Part shown: piece by piece, positions 52,257 to 60,567 of the stretch
Layout of the letters: every line of letters begins with the position of its first letter
Position numbering within the stretch: the stretch's first letter is position 1
DNA from: DASVBE01 sp963770375
GTDB taxonomy: Bacteria; Actinomycetota; Actinomycetes; Streptosporangiales; Streptosporangiaceae
Assembly (NCBI GenBank): GCA_963770375.1
Contig: CAVYPM010000027.1
Coordinates: forward strand, 218,779-282,778
Direction of reading: 5' to 3'
Length of the DNA stretch: 64,000 nt
Notes under the pieces: model-generated
Database searches by the model: none
The model's input: the letters and a program-made list of their open reading frames with translations, nothing else
Told to the model about the DNA's origin: nothing
Translations under genes and position numbers: made by a program

Positions 52257-53372
52257 TTACTGCCCGGCTACAGAAACTAAGGACGCATCGATCGCAGTGA
52301 TGAGCTCGGCCTTGGTCATTGAGGTGCCCACCTCGGAGCCGGTGCTCCGCGCGATCCGGAGCAGTTCCTCCTTCGAGAGCGCGCTCGCAGGCACTCCACC
52401 ATTGCGAATGATGACCTCGATCAGCTCCTGTTTGCTTGTCGCCGACTGGCTCTCAAGCTCAAGGTCTTCCATGACGCGGAGCAGTTGGTCCTTGGTCAGC
52501 GCGTCGAGGAACTGGCTGTCGTGCAACGTCACGCCCGGCGGAGTCCCCTGCGGACGTGCCACGGCGGTCTCGGCCGCGTGCTTCGCCTTTTCGGCCTGAG
52601 TAGCCTGTCGCTTTATCGTGGTCATCCGCTCCTGCGCCTGCTTGGCCAGGCGATCGGCCTCACGGCTAGCCCGCGCGGCGACGTCCTCCGCTGCCTTCGC
52701 CGCCTCGCCCGCCAGGTCTCTGGCCCGGGCCAGCGCCTTGTTAGCCTCCTGGATCGCCTCGCGTGCCCGCGCCTGGGCCTGCTCGGCATTTTGCTGCCTC
52801 TCGCGGGTGAGGGCCGCGGCCTGTGCTTCGGCCTTTTCAACAGTGACTCGTGCTTCGGCCTCTGCCTCCTGGCGTGCATTATCGAAGCGCTCTTGCGCCT
52901 CTTCCACGCGGTCAGCGGTCTTCCGCTCGGCTTCCTCGCGAACCTCCTGCACGAACTGATCTGACTCGCGTGCCGCGCGTGCCGCTTCGCCTGCGCTGTC
53001 CTTGGCCTGTTGCGCCAGCGCCAGTGCCCGTGCTTCCTCGTCCCGCGCCTGCTCCGCCGCAGCATCGGCCTGCTGCATTAGCGAGGCGACCGGGTCGTGG
53101 CCGATGCCGGGCACCGCTTCCATAACTGACTGCCGGGCAGCCTTCGCCTTCCGTCGGACGCCCGAAGAAGCGGCTCCGGCCGCCCCCGCCGCTGAGGAGG
53201 CAGTTCCGGACATGCTCTCGCCAACCGAGGACATGGCCTTGGACGCGCCTTCCCCAGCGGACACAGCGGGTCCCAGAGCTTTCGACAACAGCCAGGCTGC
53301 ATTGCTGGGGAGATCCCTCAGACCCGTTCGGGTTGCGCGTGACAGGCGCTGCGCTGGCTTTGCGTTGCCCAT
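52257..53372 (-). CDS. long coiled-coil protein with tandem SAP/Rho-N-like C terminus
   Basis: 371 residues. Residues ~30-85 are Ala/Gly/Ser-rich. Residues ~95-265 form a continuous charged coiled coil (AEQARDEEARALALAQQAKD, QEAEAEARVTVEKAEAQAAA, AREADRLAKQAQ-type heptads). The last 75 residues hold four short repeats of the pattern T/S-K-x-E/Q-L-I/L: LTKDQLLRVMEDLELE, SKQELIEVIIRNGG, SKEELLRIARSTG and TSMTKAELITAID. The last resembles the C terminus of the DUF7218-like gene at 48,144 and suggests nucleic-acid binding. No membrane span. Role unknown; perhaps a nucleoid- or envelope-tethered structural protein. Confidence 0.75.
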   Translation of the reverse strand: MGNAKPAQRLSRATRTGLRDLPSNAAWLLSKALGPAVSAGEGASKAMSSVGESMSGTASSAAGAAGAASSGVRRKAKAARQSVMEAVPGIGHDPVASLMQQADAAAEQARDEEARALALAQQAKDSAGEAARAARESDQFVQEVREEAERKTADRVEEAQERFDNARQEAEAEARVTVEKAEAQAAALTRERQQNAEQAQARAREAIQEANKALARARDLAGEAAKAAEDVAARASREADRLAKQAQERMTTIKRQATQAEKAKHAAETAVARPQGTPPGVTLHDSQFLDALTKDQLLRVMEDLELESQSATSKQELIEVIIRNGGVPASALSKEELLRIARSTGSEVGTSMTKAELITAIDASLVSVAGQ

Positions 53373-53648
53373 GGCCCCTCCAGTGTTCTGGCTGCCCCTC
53401 GCGAACCCAGCCCGTTACCCGCAGATCAGGGCCTTACTCATCACGCTGGCAGATTTTTCAACCGGTTCACACTGGTCCGCCGGAGCCGCGGAGACGTTGT
53501 GAGCCGATCGCGCAGCGACGTCGCGTGGGACCCGACGTCGCCCCTACCAGGAGGCGCACCAGGCACTTCAGCCCATTGAGCGAGCCGTTGCGCGCAGCAT
53601 GCCTTCACGTTGCCGCACTGCCGACGCGCAGCTCCACCTGGGCAACGG
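53373..53648. other. intergenic, likely promoter region of the coiled-coil operon
   Basis: No gene seen. No promoter motif can be fixed with confidence. Confidence 0.35.
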
Positions 53649-54689
53649 TGAGGTGTGTCAACGATCTTGGACAGTTCCTCGGGGTTGATCATGCAGTGGC
53701 TGCTGCGGTCCGGTAGCCGGTGAGGGCTTCGGCGGGGTGCGGTAGCCCAGGGTGGAGTGCAGCCTTCTTCGGTTGTAGAAGACCTCGATGTAGTCGGCGA
53801 CGGCGGACCGGGCGGCGCAGTCGGGGAAGGCCTGCCGGTAGTACATCTCGTTTTTCAGGGCGCCGAAGAAGCTCTCGGCGGCGGCGTTATCCCAGCACAC
53901 CCCGGTCCGGCCGGTGCTGGTGGCGATGCCGCTGGCCTGGCAGAACCGGGCGAAGTCCGCCGAGCGGTACTGAGTTCCCCGGTCGCTGTGGAAGATCGCG
54001 CCGGGCGGGGCGTGGCCGCCGCCGATGGCCATGTCCAGGGCGCCGGTGACCAGGCTGGTGCGCATGTGATCCGCCAGCTGCCAGCCGCTTACCATGCGGG
54101 TGGCCAGGTCGATGACGGTGGCCAGGTAGAGCCACCCCGCACCCGTCCGCAGGCAGGTGATGTCACCCACCAGCTTCTGGCCCGGCCCCGGGGCGGTGAA
54201 GTCCCGGGCGATCAGATCCGGGCCGCCGCCGCGCTCTCAGCCCGGTGGCGCCAAACATAGAAGGACGAGCGGGGCACGCGCAGCAGCGTGCACATCCACA
54301 AGACCGGGTAGGTGGCCTTCTCCGCCTCGATCACCGCGCACCGCGCTGCTACGGGTGCGTCCGGGCGAAGAAGGCCGCTGCTTTTCAGGAACTCATTCTC
54401 CATCCGCAGCCGGGCAACCTCGTCCTCAAGCTCCTTCACCCGCGCACGCTCTGCTGGTGACAACGGCTGATCCGGCTCGGGATGCTCCCGCCGCCACGCG
54501 GTCACCCAGTTGCCCAGGGTCCCGTCATGAATCCCCAGATCCGCTCCACCTCAGCGATCGGCTTACCGGTCGAGAGCACCATCTGCACCGCCTCAGCCCG
54601 GAACTGCGGGCTGAACTTGCGGCGATGCCCGGGCACGGAACAGATCCTCTCAGTCGAGAGTCACTGTCCAAGATCCTTAGTACACCTCA
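53649..54689 (-). mobile_element. IS3-family insertion sequence
   Basis: Ends are imperfect 26-bp inverted repeats: TGAGGTGTGTCAACGATC at 53,649 and its inverse at 54,664-54,689, with the outer TGAGGTGT and the inner GATCTTGGACAG exact. Total 1,041 bp, short for IS3 (1.2-1.5 kb). Flanks CGG and AGC do not match, so no target duplication is seen. The element lies 136 bp before the third tRNA-Ala attachment copy. Confidence 0.8.
53658..54636 (-). pseudogene. IS3 OrfA-OrfB transposase, frameshifted
   Basis: OrfA starts at GTG 54,636 (HRRKFSPQFRAEAVQMVLST helix-turn-helix), shifts near 54,527, and continues WVTAWRREHPEPDQ with the leucine-zipper ELEDEVARLRMENEFLK. OrfB parts are VIEAEKATYPVLWMCTLLRV, then after a shift near 54,205 ITCLRTGAGWLYLATVIDLA (first Asp), GAIFHSDRGTQYRSADFARF (second Asp), DNAAAESFFGALKNEMYYRQ (Glu) and VFYNRRRLHSTLGYRTPP. 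The DDE triad is present, but at least two frame breaks beyond the programmed one make it inactive as written. Confidence 0.8.
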
Positions 54690-54824
54690 AGCTACCTATC
54701 CCATTGGTGCTTGAGAGCAGCGAGACACTGGCAGACGCGGCCGGACGCTGTGATCGCACTAGCGTCACCGGCTCTGAGCTGCGGGAACAACCATACGCCC
54801 CACGTTCGCAGGCCTGCGTGCTCA

Positions 54825-54870
54825 GTTCGCATCGAGGGGTCAGGGGTTCAAATCCCCTCAGCTCCACCCA
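54825..54870 (+). repeat. tRNA-Ala attachment core, copy 3
   Basis: 46 bases, differing from copies 1 and 2 by one missing G in the run after the anticodon loop. It ends the stress island and begins the Asp23 region. Confidence 0.88.
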
Positions 54871-54928
54871 GATCCACAGGTCAGAGGCCTAGCTAGCCCA
54901 GCCGAGCGGCAGAGCATCGAAGATCATT

Positions 54929-54945
54929 TGTCACTCAGTTGTCAC
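54929..54945 (+). repeat. paired TGTCAC motif right of attachment copy 3
   Basis: TGTCACTCAGTTGTCAC, one change from 37,325-37,341 and at the same kind of distance from its core. Confidence 0.55.
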
Positions 54946-55047
54946 CTGAGACGGGGCACACCAGGGTGACTGGTGGCAGCTCGCGGCGGCATGCACAGGC
55001 AGGCGTGATCCTCATTCACCATGCGGCGTGGCCGCGAACGTCACGGT

Positions 55048-55687
55048 CTAGGTGATGACGTCGTCGACGGTGACGTTGACGGTCACGTTCTGGAGCCCGG
55101 CTTTGGCACGCAGTTCGGCGATGGCTCGCTGCTGGACTTGGTAGGCGATTGCGTCGAGCCGGCTGCCGTAATGAGCGGCGATTGCGAGGTCAACCACGGC
55201 GGTGCGGCCGAGAACTCCGGCTGCCGCCTGGGGACGGCGGAGAGTCGTTCTTTCGGCTGAGGTTGCGGCTGTGCTGCTGGCGCTGCGGCCGAAGGCGACC
55301 CGGACTCCGGGTACATTGCGGGCTGCTTCGCGCGCGATGGCGGCTACCACGCGGCCGGCGATGCGGATGGCTCCGCCGTCGCTGCGCTGGAGCGTGTACC
55401 AGACGTCGGCGATGAGTTTGCGGATTTGGCTGGCCACGGCGGTTTTCAGGGCCGCAGGAACGGCAACACGCTCGGCGGCAAGGCTGCGCACAGGTGCCCA
55501 TACGCGGCTGAATTCCTGCAGCGCAGCCTGACAGTGAAGAACAGCGGCGCTGATGGTCAGTGAGCTGGCCTGCGTGCCCGTCGGCGGCTTGCTCGAGCAG
55601 CTCGTCAATGTCGGCGCCGCACGCAAGGTGGCGGGTTCCGCTGAGCAGCTGACGGACGTCGTGGACCGGCTGGCCCGAATCGGTCAT
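55048..55687 (-). CDS. zinc-finger anti-sigma domain fused to Asp23, frameshifted
   Basis: The ATG at 55,687 opens MTDSGQPVHDVRQLLSGTRH and a D-H-Q-R-x-C-x2-C zinc motif (HxxxCxxC, the ZAS motif of anti-sigma factors). A one-base break near 55,540 lies between its Cys residues. Then come ALQEFSRVWAPVRSLAAERV, RKLIADVWYTLQRSDGGAIR and an Asp23 domain, IAGRVVAAIAREAARNVPGV, GVLGRTAVVDLAIAAHYGSR, VQQRAIAELRAKAGLQNVTV and NVTVDDVIT. It follows the ECF sigma gene by six bases, so a role as its cognate inhibitor that senses the envelope through Asp23 partners is likely. Confidence 0.8.
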
Positions 55688-55693
55688 CCCCGC

Positions 55694-56236
55694 TCATCTC
55701 CATTGCCCTAGCGTCTGACTTAGTGTGCGCCTTCCGCGGAACAGATGGCTACGGACGGCTGGGATGGTGCTTTCGGTGACGCGGGCGATCTCAGCGTTGG
55801 ACAGTCCCTCGAAGTGGCGCAAGACGATCGCTATGCGCTGCGGCGGCGGCAGGGCCGCGACGGCGGCTGCGACGGCCGCGGCGGTCAGATCCCGTTCGGT
55901 CTGCCGGGCGGGCTCGTCGTCGGTGGCCGCGATATCGCCGAGCAGGTCGAGCGACTGGGTGGCCAGTGTCCGGGTGATCCGGTTGAGCGACTTGCGGGTG
56001 ACAATCTGGTAGAGCCAGGTGGAGAAGCGGGAATCCGCCTTGAACCCGGGTAGCTGCTGCCATGCGATAACAAGTGCTTCCTGGGCTACGTCCTCGGCGT
56101 CGTGATGGTTGCCGAGCAGCCGCAACGCGACACGGTAAGCCAGCTGGCCGTGCCGGTCCACGAGTTCGGCGTAGGCATCGACGTAGCCTTCCCTGGCACG
56201 CTGGACGAGGTAGGCGTCGTCGATCTCTGCTGCCAC
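55694..56236 (-). CDS. ECF-family RNA polymerase sigma factor
   Basis: 180 residues from GTG 56,236. Region 2 has AREGYVDAYAELVDRHGQLA, HHDAEDVAQEALVIAWQQLP and FSTWLYQIVTRKSLNRI. Region 4 has LPPPQRIAIVLRHFEGLSNA and VTESTIPAVRSHLFRGRRTL. There is no extra C-terminal domain. It heads a two-gene operon with the ZAS-Asp23 gene and diverges from the Asp23/AmaP operon, its probable target. A longer start at 56,293 is possible but adds 19 residues not seen in the family. Confidence 0.9.
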   Translation of the reverse strand: MAAEIDDAYLVQRAREGYVDAYAELVDRHGQLAYRVALRLLGNHHDAEDVAQEALVIAWQQLPGFKADSRFSTWLYQIVTRKSLNRITRTLATQSLDLLGDIAATDDEPARQTERDLTAAAVAAAVAALPPPQRIAIVLRHFEGLSNAEIARVTESTIPAVRSHLFRGRRTLSQTLGQWR

Positions 56237-56420
56237 CGCCGCTCCCGTGCCGCACCTCTGGGCTGATGGCCTCCCATGCCCCGGGACCGGCAAATAATCT
56301 GCGACGTTTCCCGCCGAAGTGTGTCTAACCCCCTACAGGGCCGGTCAGGCGCGGGCACCGGCGCCCGCGCGGCCGGCATCTTCCGCCATTCCCGAACCCA
56401 GAAAGAGAGGCTGCGTCCTG
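56237..56420. promoter_or_regulatory. divergent promoter region of the sigma and Asp23 operons
   Basis: TGCGACGTTTCCCGCCGAAG (56,299-56,318) followed by TGTGTCTAACC (56,319-56,329) could be a -35/-10 pair of ECF type (spacing about 16-17) reading right, with a leader of ~90 bases. This is a guess from spacing and position only. Confidence 0.3.
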
Positions 56421-56924
56421 ATGACCCAGCCAACCCCCGCAGCGCCGTCCAAGCCCGCCACCCCCGCAGCGCCGTCCAAGCCGGCCACCAGGATCAGGGA
56501 ATCCAGCCCAGGCACCACCGACCCCTTGTCGACGGATGATGGCAAGATCAGCGTGGCCCAGGGGGTGGTGCAGAAGATCGCCGGGATTGCGTGCCGTGAG
56601 ATTAGCGGCGTGCACGCCATGGGTGCTTCGACCAGCCGCGCGTTCGGCGCAGTCCGTGAGCGTATCCCTGGCAGCTCAGGCCCTAACGTCGCCCAGGGCG
56701 TGGGCGTGGAGGTCGGGGAGACCCAGGCCGCCATCGACCTGGACATCGTCGTGGAGTACGGCGTCAGCATTGCTGACCTGGGCCGGAGCATCCAGCGCAA
56801 CGTCAAGCAGGCGGTGGAACGGATGACCGGCCTGGACGTGGTGGAAGTCAATGTCACAGTGGATGACCTCTACCTGGCAGGCAGCGGCGACGAGGATGGG
56901 GATGCGCCTTCGCGCGTGTCATGA
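56421..56924 (+). CDS. Asp23/Gls24 envelope-stress protein (first copy)
   Basis: 167 residues. The N-terminal ~45 are a Pro/Ala-rich linker made of a repeated PAAPSKPAT. The Asp23 domain follows: KISVAQGVVQKIAGIACREI, SGVHAMGASTSRAFGAVRER, VGVEVGETQAAIDLDIVVEY, IQRNVKQAVERMTGLDVVEV and NVTVDDLYL. Asp23 proteins coat the inner face of the membrane through AmaP-type anchors. ATG 56,421; the stop overlaps the next start (ATGA). Confidence 0.92.
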   Translation: MTQPTPAAPSKPATPAAPSKPATRIRESSPGTTDPLSTDDGKISVAQGVVQKIAGIACREISGVHAMGASTSRAFGAVRERIPGSSGPNVAQGVGVEVGETQAAIDLDIVVEYGVSIADLGRSIQRNVKQAVERMTGLDVVEVNVTVDDLYLAGSGDEDGDAPSRVS

Positions 56925-57385
56925 CCGAGCCCGTGTTCCCGGCAGAAGGCCAGATGGCGGCGGGGGTGGTCGACGGCGTCGACCTCGACGCCGTTGCCGC
57001 GGCGGCCCGCAGCTGCGCGGCCGTCGATGATCTTTGCTCGGGTGCCTGGGGCGGCGTGGTGTCTTACCTGCCGGGCCGGCAGGTGGCCGGGGTGCGGGTG
57101 GCCCGGGATCATGTAGTGATCTCCGTACGCGCCCGGTGGGGCATTCCGGTCAGCGAGCTGGCAGGCCAGATACGGGCCGCTGTCACGAGCCTGGTCGCGC
57201 CGCGGCGGGTGGACGTCGTCGTCGCTGACCTGGCCGAATCCGGTGCCCGGGCACCGGCTGACGCCCATGGCGAGGAGGGGACCCCATGGAGGACAGCCAG
57301 TCCCGGCGACGTGTCCGGCGCGAGTTCATCCGCGCCCACCACCCCGACCTCGGTGGTGACACCGCTGTGTTCGCCGCGGGCCTAG
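56921..57385 (+). CDS. Asp23-like protein (second copy)
   Basis: VDLDAVAAAARSCAAVDDLC, VVSYLPGRQVAGVRVARDHV, VISVRARWGIPVSELAGQIR and RRVDVVVADLAES follow a diverged Asp23-like fold. The frame ends only at 57,385, 100 bases inside the next gene. The last 40 residues are Ser/Thr/Pro-rich and probably spurious, so a lost base near 57,280 may have removed the native stop. Confidence 0.65.
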   Translation: MTEPVFPAEGQMAAGVVDGVDLDAVAAAARSCAAVDDLCSGAWGGVVSYLPGRQVAGVRVARDHVVISVRARWGIPVSELAGQIRAAVTSLVAPRRVDVVVADLAESGARAPADAHGEEGTPWRTASPGDVSGASSSAPTTPTSVVTPLCSPRA

Positions 57386-57522
57386 CAGAGCTTGATCAGC
57401 TCGTGGCCGGCCGGCCGCCAGCGCGGGTGGTGGTGGTCGCGGACACGCCGTGGCCGGTGCGCCTGCTGACGGCGCTGATGCACCGGATTGGCTGGCGCCG
57501 GCCGCCACCGCGCGTCATGTAG
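57286..57522 (+). CDS. small HPD-motif (J-domain-like) protein, 78 aa
   Basis: MEDSQSRRRVRREFIRAHHP gives an RREFIRAHHPDLGGD segment, the helix II-HPD-loop of a J-domain. FAAGLAELDQLVAGRPPARV continues it, followed by a basic C terminus (LTALMHRIGWRRPPPRVM). The full J-domain (~70 residues) is only partly present. The HPD tripeptide in J proteins stimulates Hsp70. It sits inside the Asp23 operon. Confidence 0.6.
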   Translation: MEDSQSRRRVRREFIRAHHPDLGGDTAVFAAGLAELDQLVAGRPPARVVVVADTPWPVRLLTALMHRIGWRRPPPRVM

Positions 57523-57554
57523 GGATCCTCGTTGATTTGCGAAGGTGAGATGGA

Positions 57555-57737
57555 ATGACACGTACCACCCTTGGCGTCGTGACCGGACTCGCGCTCGGCC
57601 TTGCCCTGGCATTCGGCAGCTTCGGGCAGATGCTCATCGTGGCCCTGTTCGGCGCGATCGGCTTCGTCGTCGCGAAGGTACTGGAAGGCGACCTGGATCT
57701 GGGCCCCTACCTGTCGCGCCGGCGCGAAGGCCGATGA
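57555..57737 (+). CDS. DUF2273 small membrane protein
   Basis: 60 residues. TTLGVVTGLALGLALAFGSF and QMLIVALFGAIGFVVAKVLE form two membrane helices, then GDLDLGPYLSRRREGR. DUF2273 proteins accompany Asp23 and AmaP in Firmicutes and actinomycetes and probably help anchor Asp23. The stop overlaps the next start (ATGA). Confidence 0.88.
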   Translation: MTRTTLGVVTGLALGLALAFGSFGQMLIVALFGAIGFVVAKVLEGDLDLGPYLSRRREGR

Positions 57738-58177
57738 CCGCCATCCAGGCCGCCAGCCCGGCCGCCGGCCTGGCGCTACCCGGCTCCCGGGCTGGGCGCA
57801 CCGAACTGGGCCTCATAACGATCAACGACCGGGTGGTGGCGAAGATGGCCGCCCGCGCTGCAACAGAGATCCCCGATGCTGGCGCGGCAGCGCCCCGGGT
57901 CATGGGCCGTTCAGTGACCGGCGCCGCCGTTGTGGGGGCACGCACGACGAGCCTGACCGGGCTGCCGAAAGCCTCGGCTGACGTCGATGGCTCGGTCGTG
58001 ACCCTGGATCTGTCGATCAGCGTGCGCTGGCCCGCGTCGGTGCCCGAGGTCACCAGCGCCGTTCGGGAGCGCGTCTGCTCGCGTGTCAGCGGGCTCACCG
58101 GCCTGACCGTAGCGGAGGTATCCATCTCGGTCACCGACCTGGTCACCCGCCTCCCCGGGCCCGCCCGGGTGCACTGA
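57734..58177 (+). CDS. Asp23-like envelope-stress protein (third copy)
   Basis: 147 residues. GLITINDRVVAKMAARAATE, GLPKASADVDGSVVTLDLSI, SVRWPASVPEVTSAVRERVC and LTVAEVSISVTDLVTRLP match the Asp23 strand-helix pattern. ATG 57,734 is coupled to the DUF2273 gene. Confidence 0.82.
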   Translation: MTAIQAASPAAGLALPGSRAGRTELGLITINDRVVAKMAARAATEIPDAGAAAPRVMGRSVTGAAVVGARTTSLTGLPKASADVDGSVVTLDLSISVRWPASVPEVTSAVRERVCSRVSGLTGLTVAEVSISVTDLVTRLPGPARVH

Positions 58178-58194
58178 CAGCAGGGAACCGACAG

Positions 58195-58740
58195 ATGAGA
58201 TATGCCAATCGCGTCCTGGCGGCCCTGCTGAGCCTGGCGGTGATCACCGCTGGCGTACTGCTGATCATCGAAGTCATCGCCGACCGGGCCAGCAACCGCC
58301 CGGCGGTCGTGGACTGGCAACCAGCCTATGACTGGGCCAGGCGCACCACCTGGAACGCGGGCAGCATTCGCGTGACCTGCGCGGTGCTGATCCTGGCCGG
58401 GCTGGTGCTCCTGATCGCCGAGCTGAAGCCAGCCCGGGTGTCACGCCTGGCCGCGGACCCCGACCAGGCGGGAGCGGCCGGCATTGACACCGCCTACACC
58501 CGCCGCGGCCTGGCCGCCGCCATCCGGTCCGCCGCCACCAGCGTCGACGGTGTCCGGGGGGCCTCCGTGAAGGTGAAACGCCGCAAGATCACCGTTGCGG
58601 CCACCACCGCAGCGCAGGACAAAGCCGCCGCCCAGAGCCTGCGCGACCCGATCCTGGCCGCCGTCCGCCAGCGCCTGACCACATTGAAGCTCCGCCGTAA
58701 CCCCTCGGTCTCGGTGCGAGTGCGCCCCAGGAGCCGCTGA
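58195..58740 (+). CDS. DUF6286/AmaP-like membrane protein (first copy)
   Basis: 181 residues. Two helices (VLAALLSLAVITAGVLLIIE and IRVTCAVLILAGLVLLIAEL) flank a ~45-residue extracytoplasmic loop. The cytoplasmic part has IDTAYTRRGLAAAIRSAATS, VKVKRRKITVAATTAAQDKA and a basic end. The topology equals AmaP, the membrane anchor of Asp23. TGATG couples it to the next gene. Confidence 0.82.
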   Translation: MRYANRVLAALLSLAVITAGVLLIIEVIADRASNRPAVVDWQPAYDWARRTTWNAGSIRVTCAVLILAGLVLLIAELKPARVSRLAADPDQAGAAGIDTAYTRRGLAAAIRSAATSVDGVRGASVKVKRRKITVAATTAAQDKAAAQSLRDPILAAVRQRLTTLKLRRNPSVSVRVRPRSR

Positions 58741-59315
58741 TGCACGCCGACCGCACCAACCGCATCCTGCTGCTCCTGCTGGCCTTGCTGCTGATCACCG
58801 CCGGCGCCGCGGCCGGCGCCGCATCCATCGGAGCGTTCGGGACCGCCACCCGGCACAGCTCCCTGATCGCCAACCCGACCGGGCACTTCATCGGCACCCA
58901 GGGGGACTGGCTCTGGCCATCCGCTGCAGCGGCCGCAGCCATCCTCGCGCTGCTCGCATTGCGCTGGCTACTCGCGCTGCTGGTCTCCACCGACCGCGCC
59001 GGTGACCTGCCGATCACCCCGGGCGGTTCCGCGGGCCGTACCACCCTGGCCGCCCGGGCCCTGACCGAGGCGGTGGCCGAAGAGGTCGAGAGCTACCGGG
59101 GGGTCAGCTCCGCCCGGGCCCGTCTCCTCGGTGACCCTGCGGACCCCAAACTCGTCGTCACCGCGGTCCTGGAGGAAACTGCCGACCTCGCCGCACTGCG
59201 GCAGCGCATCGAGGCCAGCGCCCTCGCCCACGCCCGCTCCGCGGTCGGCAGCCCCTCGCTGCCCGCACAGCTGGACCTCACCGTCACCACGAAACAATCC
59301 AGCCGGGTCTCCTGA
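58740..59315 (+). CDS. AmaP-like alkaline-shock membrane anchor (second copy)
   Basis: 191 residues. Helices ILLLLLALLLITAGAAAGAA and AAAAAILALLALRWLLALLV; cytoplasmic part TTLAARALTEAVAEEVESYR, ARLLGDPADPKLVVTAVLEE and SLPAQLDLTVTTKQS. Same architecture as the preceding gene, so a tandem pair of anchors. Confidence 0.82.
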   Translation: MHADRTNRILLLLLALLLITAGAAAGAASIGAFGTATRHSSLIANPTGHFIGTQGDWLWPSAAAAAAILALLALRWLLALLVSTDRAGDLPITPGGSAGRTTLAARALTEAVAEEVESYRGVSSARARLLGDPADPKLVVTAVLEETADLAALRQRIEASALAHARSAVGSPSLPAQLDLTVTTKQSSRVS

Positions 59316-59346
59316 ACCGAGGCTGCCCCGACCATCACCATCCTGC

Positions 59347-60567
59347 TTACGGGCATGCGGCGGGCAGGGCCCCTTCGCCATCTGGCGGATCGGCTGCTCC
59401 GCCTGGATCGGGGCGGCCGACCGCGCTGCCGCCCGCAGCGATCACCTGCTCGTACAGCTCGGCGTATCGCGCTGCCATCACGGCGGGGGTGAACCTGCGG
59501 GCGGCCTGGTCGCGGCATTCCCGCGGGTCGATCCGCCCGGCCGCGTGGACTAGAGCCTCGAGATCGTCCGGCGACTTCGCCAGCCACCCGGTGCGCCCGT
59601 GCTCCACGAGTTCCGGCAGGCAGCCGCGGGACAGCCCGACCGCCGGGGTGCCCAGCGCCAGCGTCTCGACCACCGCCGTCCCGCCGGGCTCCTCCCACTG
59701 CAGCGGAAACAGGGAGACCCGTGCGGACGCCACCAGCTTGTTCCGCTCCCGGCTTGTGACGGTGCCGATCCAGCGCACCCGGATGCCGTCCACTAGCGGG
59801 CGCACCTCGTCCTCCCAGTAGCGGACATCCGGGTTGGCGGCCGCCGCGCCGCCCGCCGCGGCCAGCTCCGCCTGATGCCGGTAAGGGCCAACCGGGCCGG
59901 CGATGACCAGGTCGAAACCGCCCTTGTGCGCGAGGCGGGCGGCTAGGTGCTGACCCTTGCCTGGAGTGATGCGGCCTATCACGACGGCGTGGCCGGCTTT
60001 GTCCGCCGGTGGCCGCTGGCCGGCGCCTTCGGCCAGCGGCGTTGCGAGGTGCACGTGCCCCACCGAGTGCCGGCGCAGGGCCCGCGGTGCCCGGAGCAGC
60101 TGCGACGCCGACACGCCGTTCACCCGGACCCGGGGTCCGGCGTCGAGACCGGCGTAAAAGTCGGCATGCTTGCGCAGGTCCCAGTGCAGGGTGTGCAGCA
60201 CCGGTGGGGCGGTGGGTGCCAGCGCCGCCGCCGACAGCACCGCCAGTCCCACTACCTCGACATGGTCGTGCACCAGGTCGATGTCGTCCCGGTCGCGCAG
60301 CGCTCGCACGACGGCCTGCAGGTGGGCGTGGGCCACCCCGGACACCTGGTTGTACGGGCGCTGCAGAACCTCGAACTGGCCGTCCAGGAACGGCGTCAGG
60401 CGCCCGTCCGCGGGCTGGGCGCTGCTGGCCACCGTGGCCAGCAGCACGCGGATCCCCAGCCTGCGCAGTTTCGGCACGAGAGCGGCGAGCACATTCTCAA
60501 TGCCGCCGTACCCGTCGGGCGGCACCGGCAGCCACGGGCCAGCGTTCATGAGCACGGTGCGCGTCAT
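59347..60567 (-). CDS. GT4-type glycosyltransferase
   Basis: 406 residues. WLPVPPDGYGGIENVLAALV (N-terminal glycine loop for the acceptor side), DDIDLVHDHVEVVGLAVLSA, VVIGRITPGKGQHLAARLAH (UDP-sugar binding) and EEPGGTAVVETLALGTPAV (the E-x7-E motif of retaining GT-B enzymes). These transfer a sugar from a nucleotide donor. It overlaps the GpgS gene by ATGA, so the two work as a unit. Confidence 0.88.
   Translation of the reverse strand: MTRTVLMNAGPWLPVPPDGYGGIENVLAALVPKLRRLGIRVLLATVASSAQPADGRLTPFLDGQFEVLQRPYNQVSGVAHAHLQAVVRALRDRDDIDLVHDHVEVVGLAVLSAAALAPTAPPVLHTLHWDLRKHADFYAGLDAGPRVRVNGVSASQLLRAPRALRRHSVGHVHLATPLAEGAGQRPPADKAGHAVVIGRITPGKGQHLAARLAHKGGFDLVIAGPVGPYRHQAELAAAGGAAAANPDVRYWEDEVRPLVDGIRVRWIGTVTSRERNKLVASARVSLFPLQWEEPGGTAVVETLALGTPAVGLSRGCLPELVEHGRTGWLAKSPDDLEALVHAAGRIDPRECRDQAARRFTPAVMAARYAELYEQVIAAGGSAVGRPDPGGAADPPDGEGALPAACP

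Noticed and set aside
54212..54505. Independent coiled-coil gene
   Set aside because: It is the leucine-zipper part of the IS3 OrfA joined to the start of OrfB.
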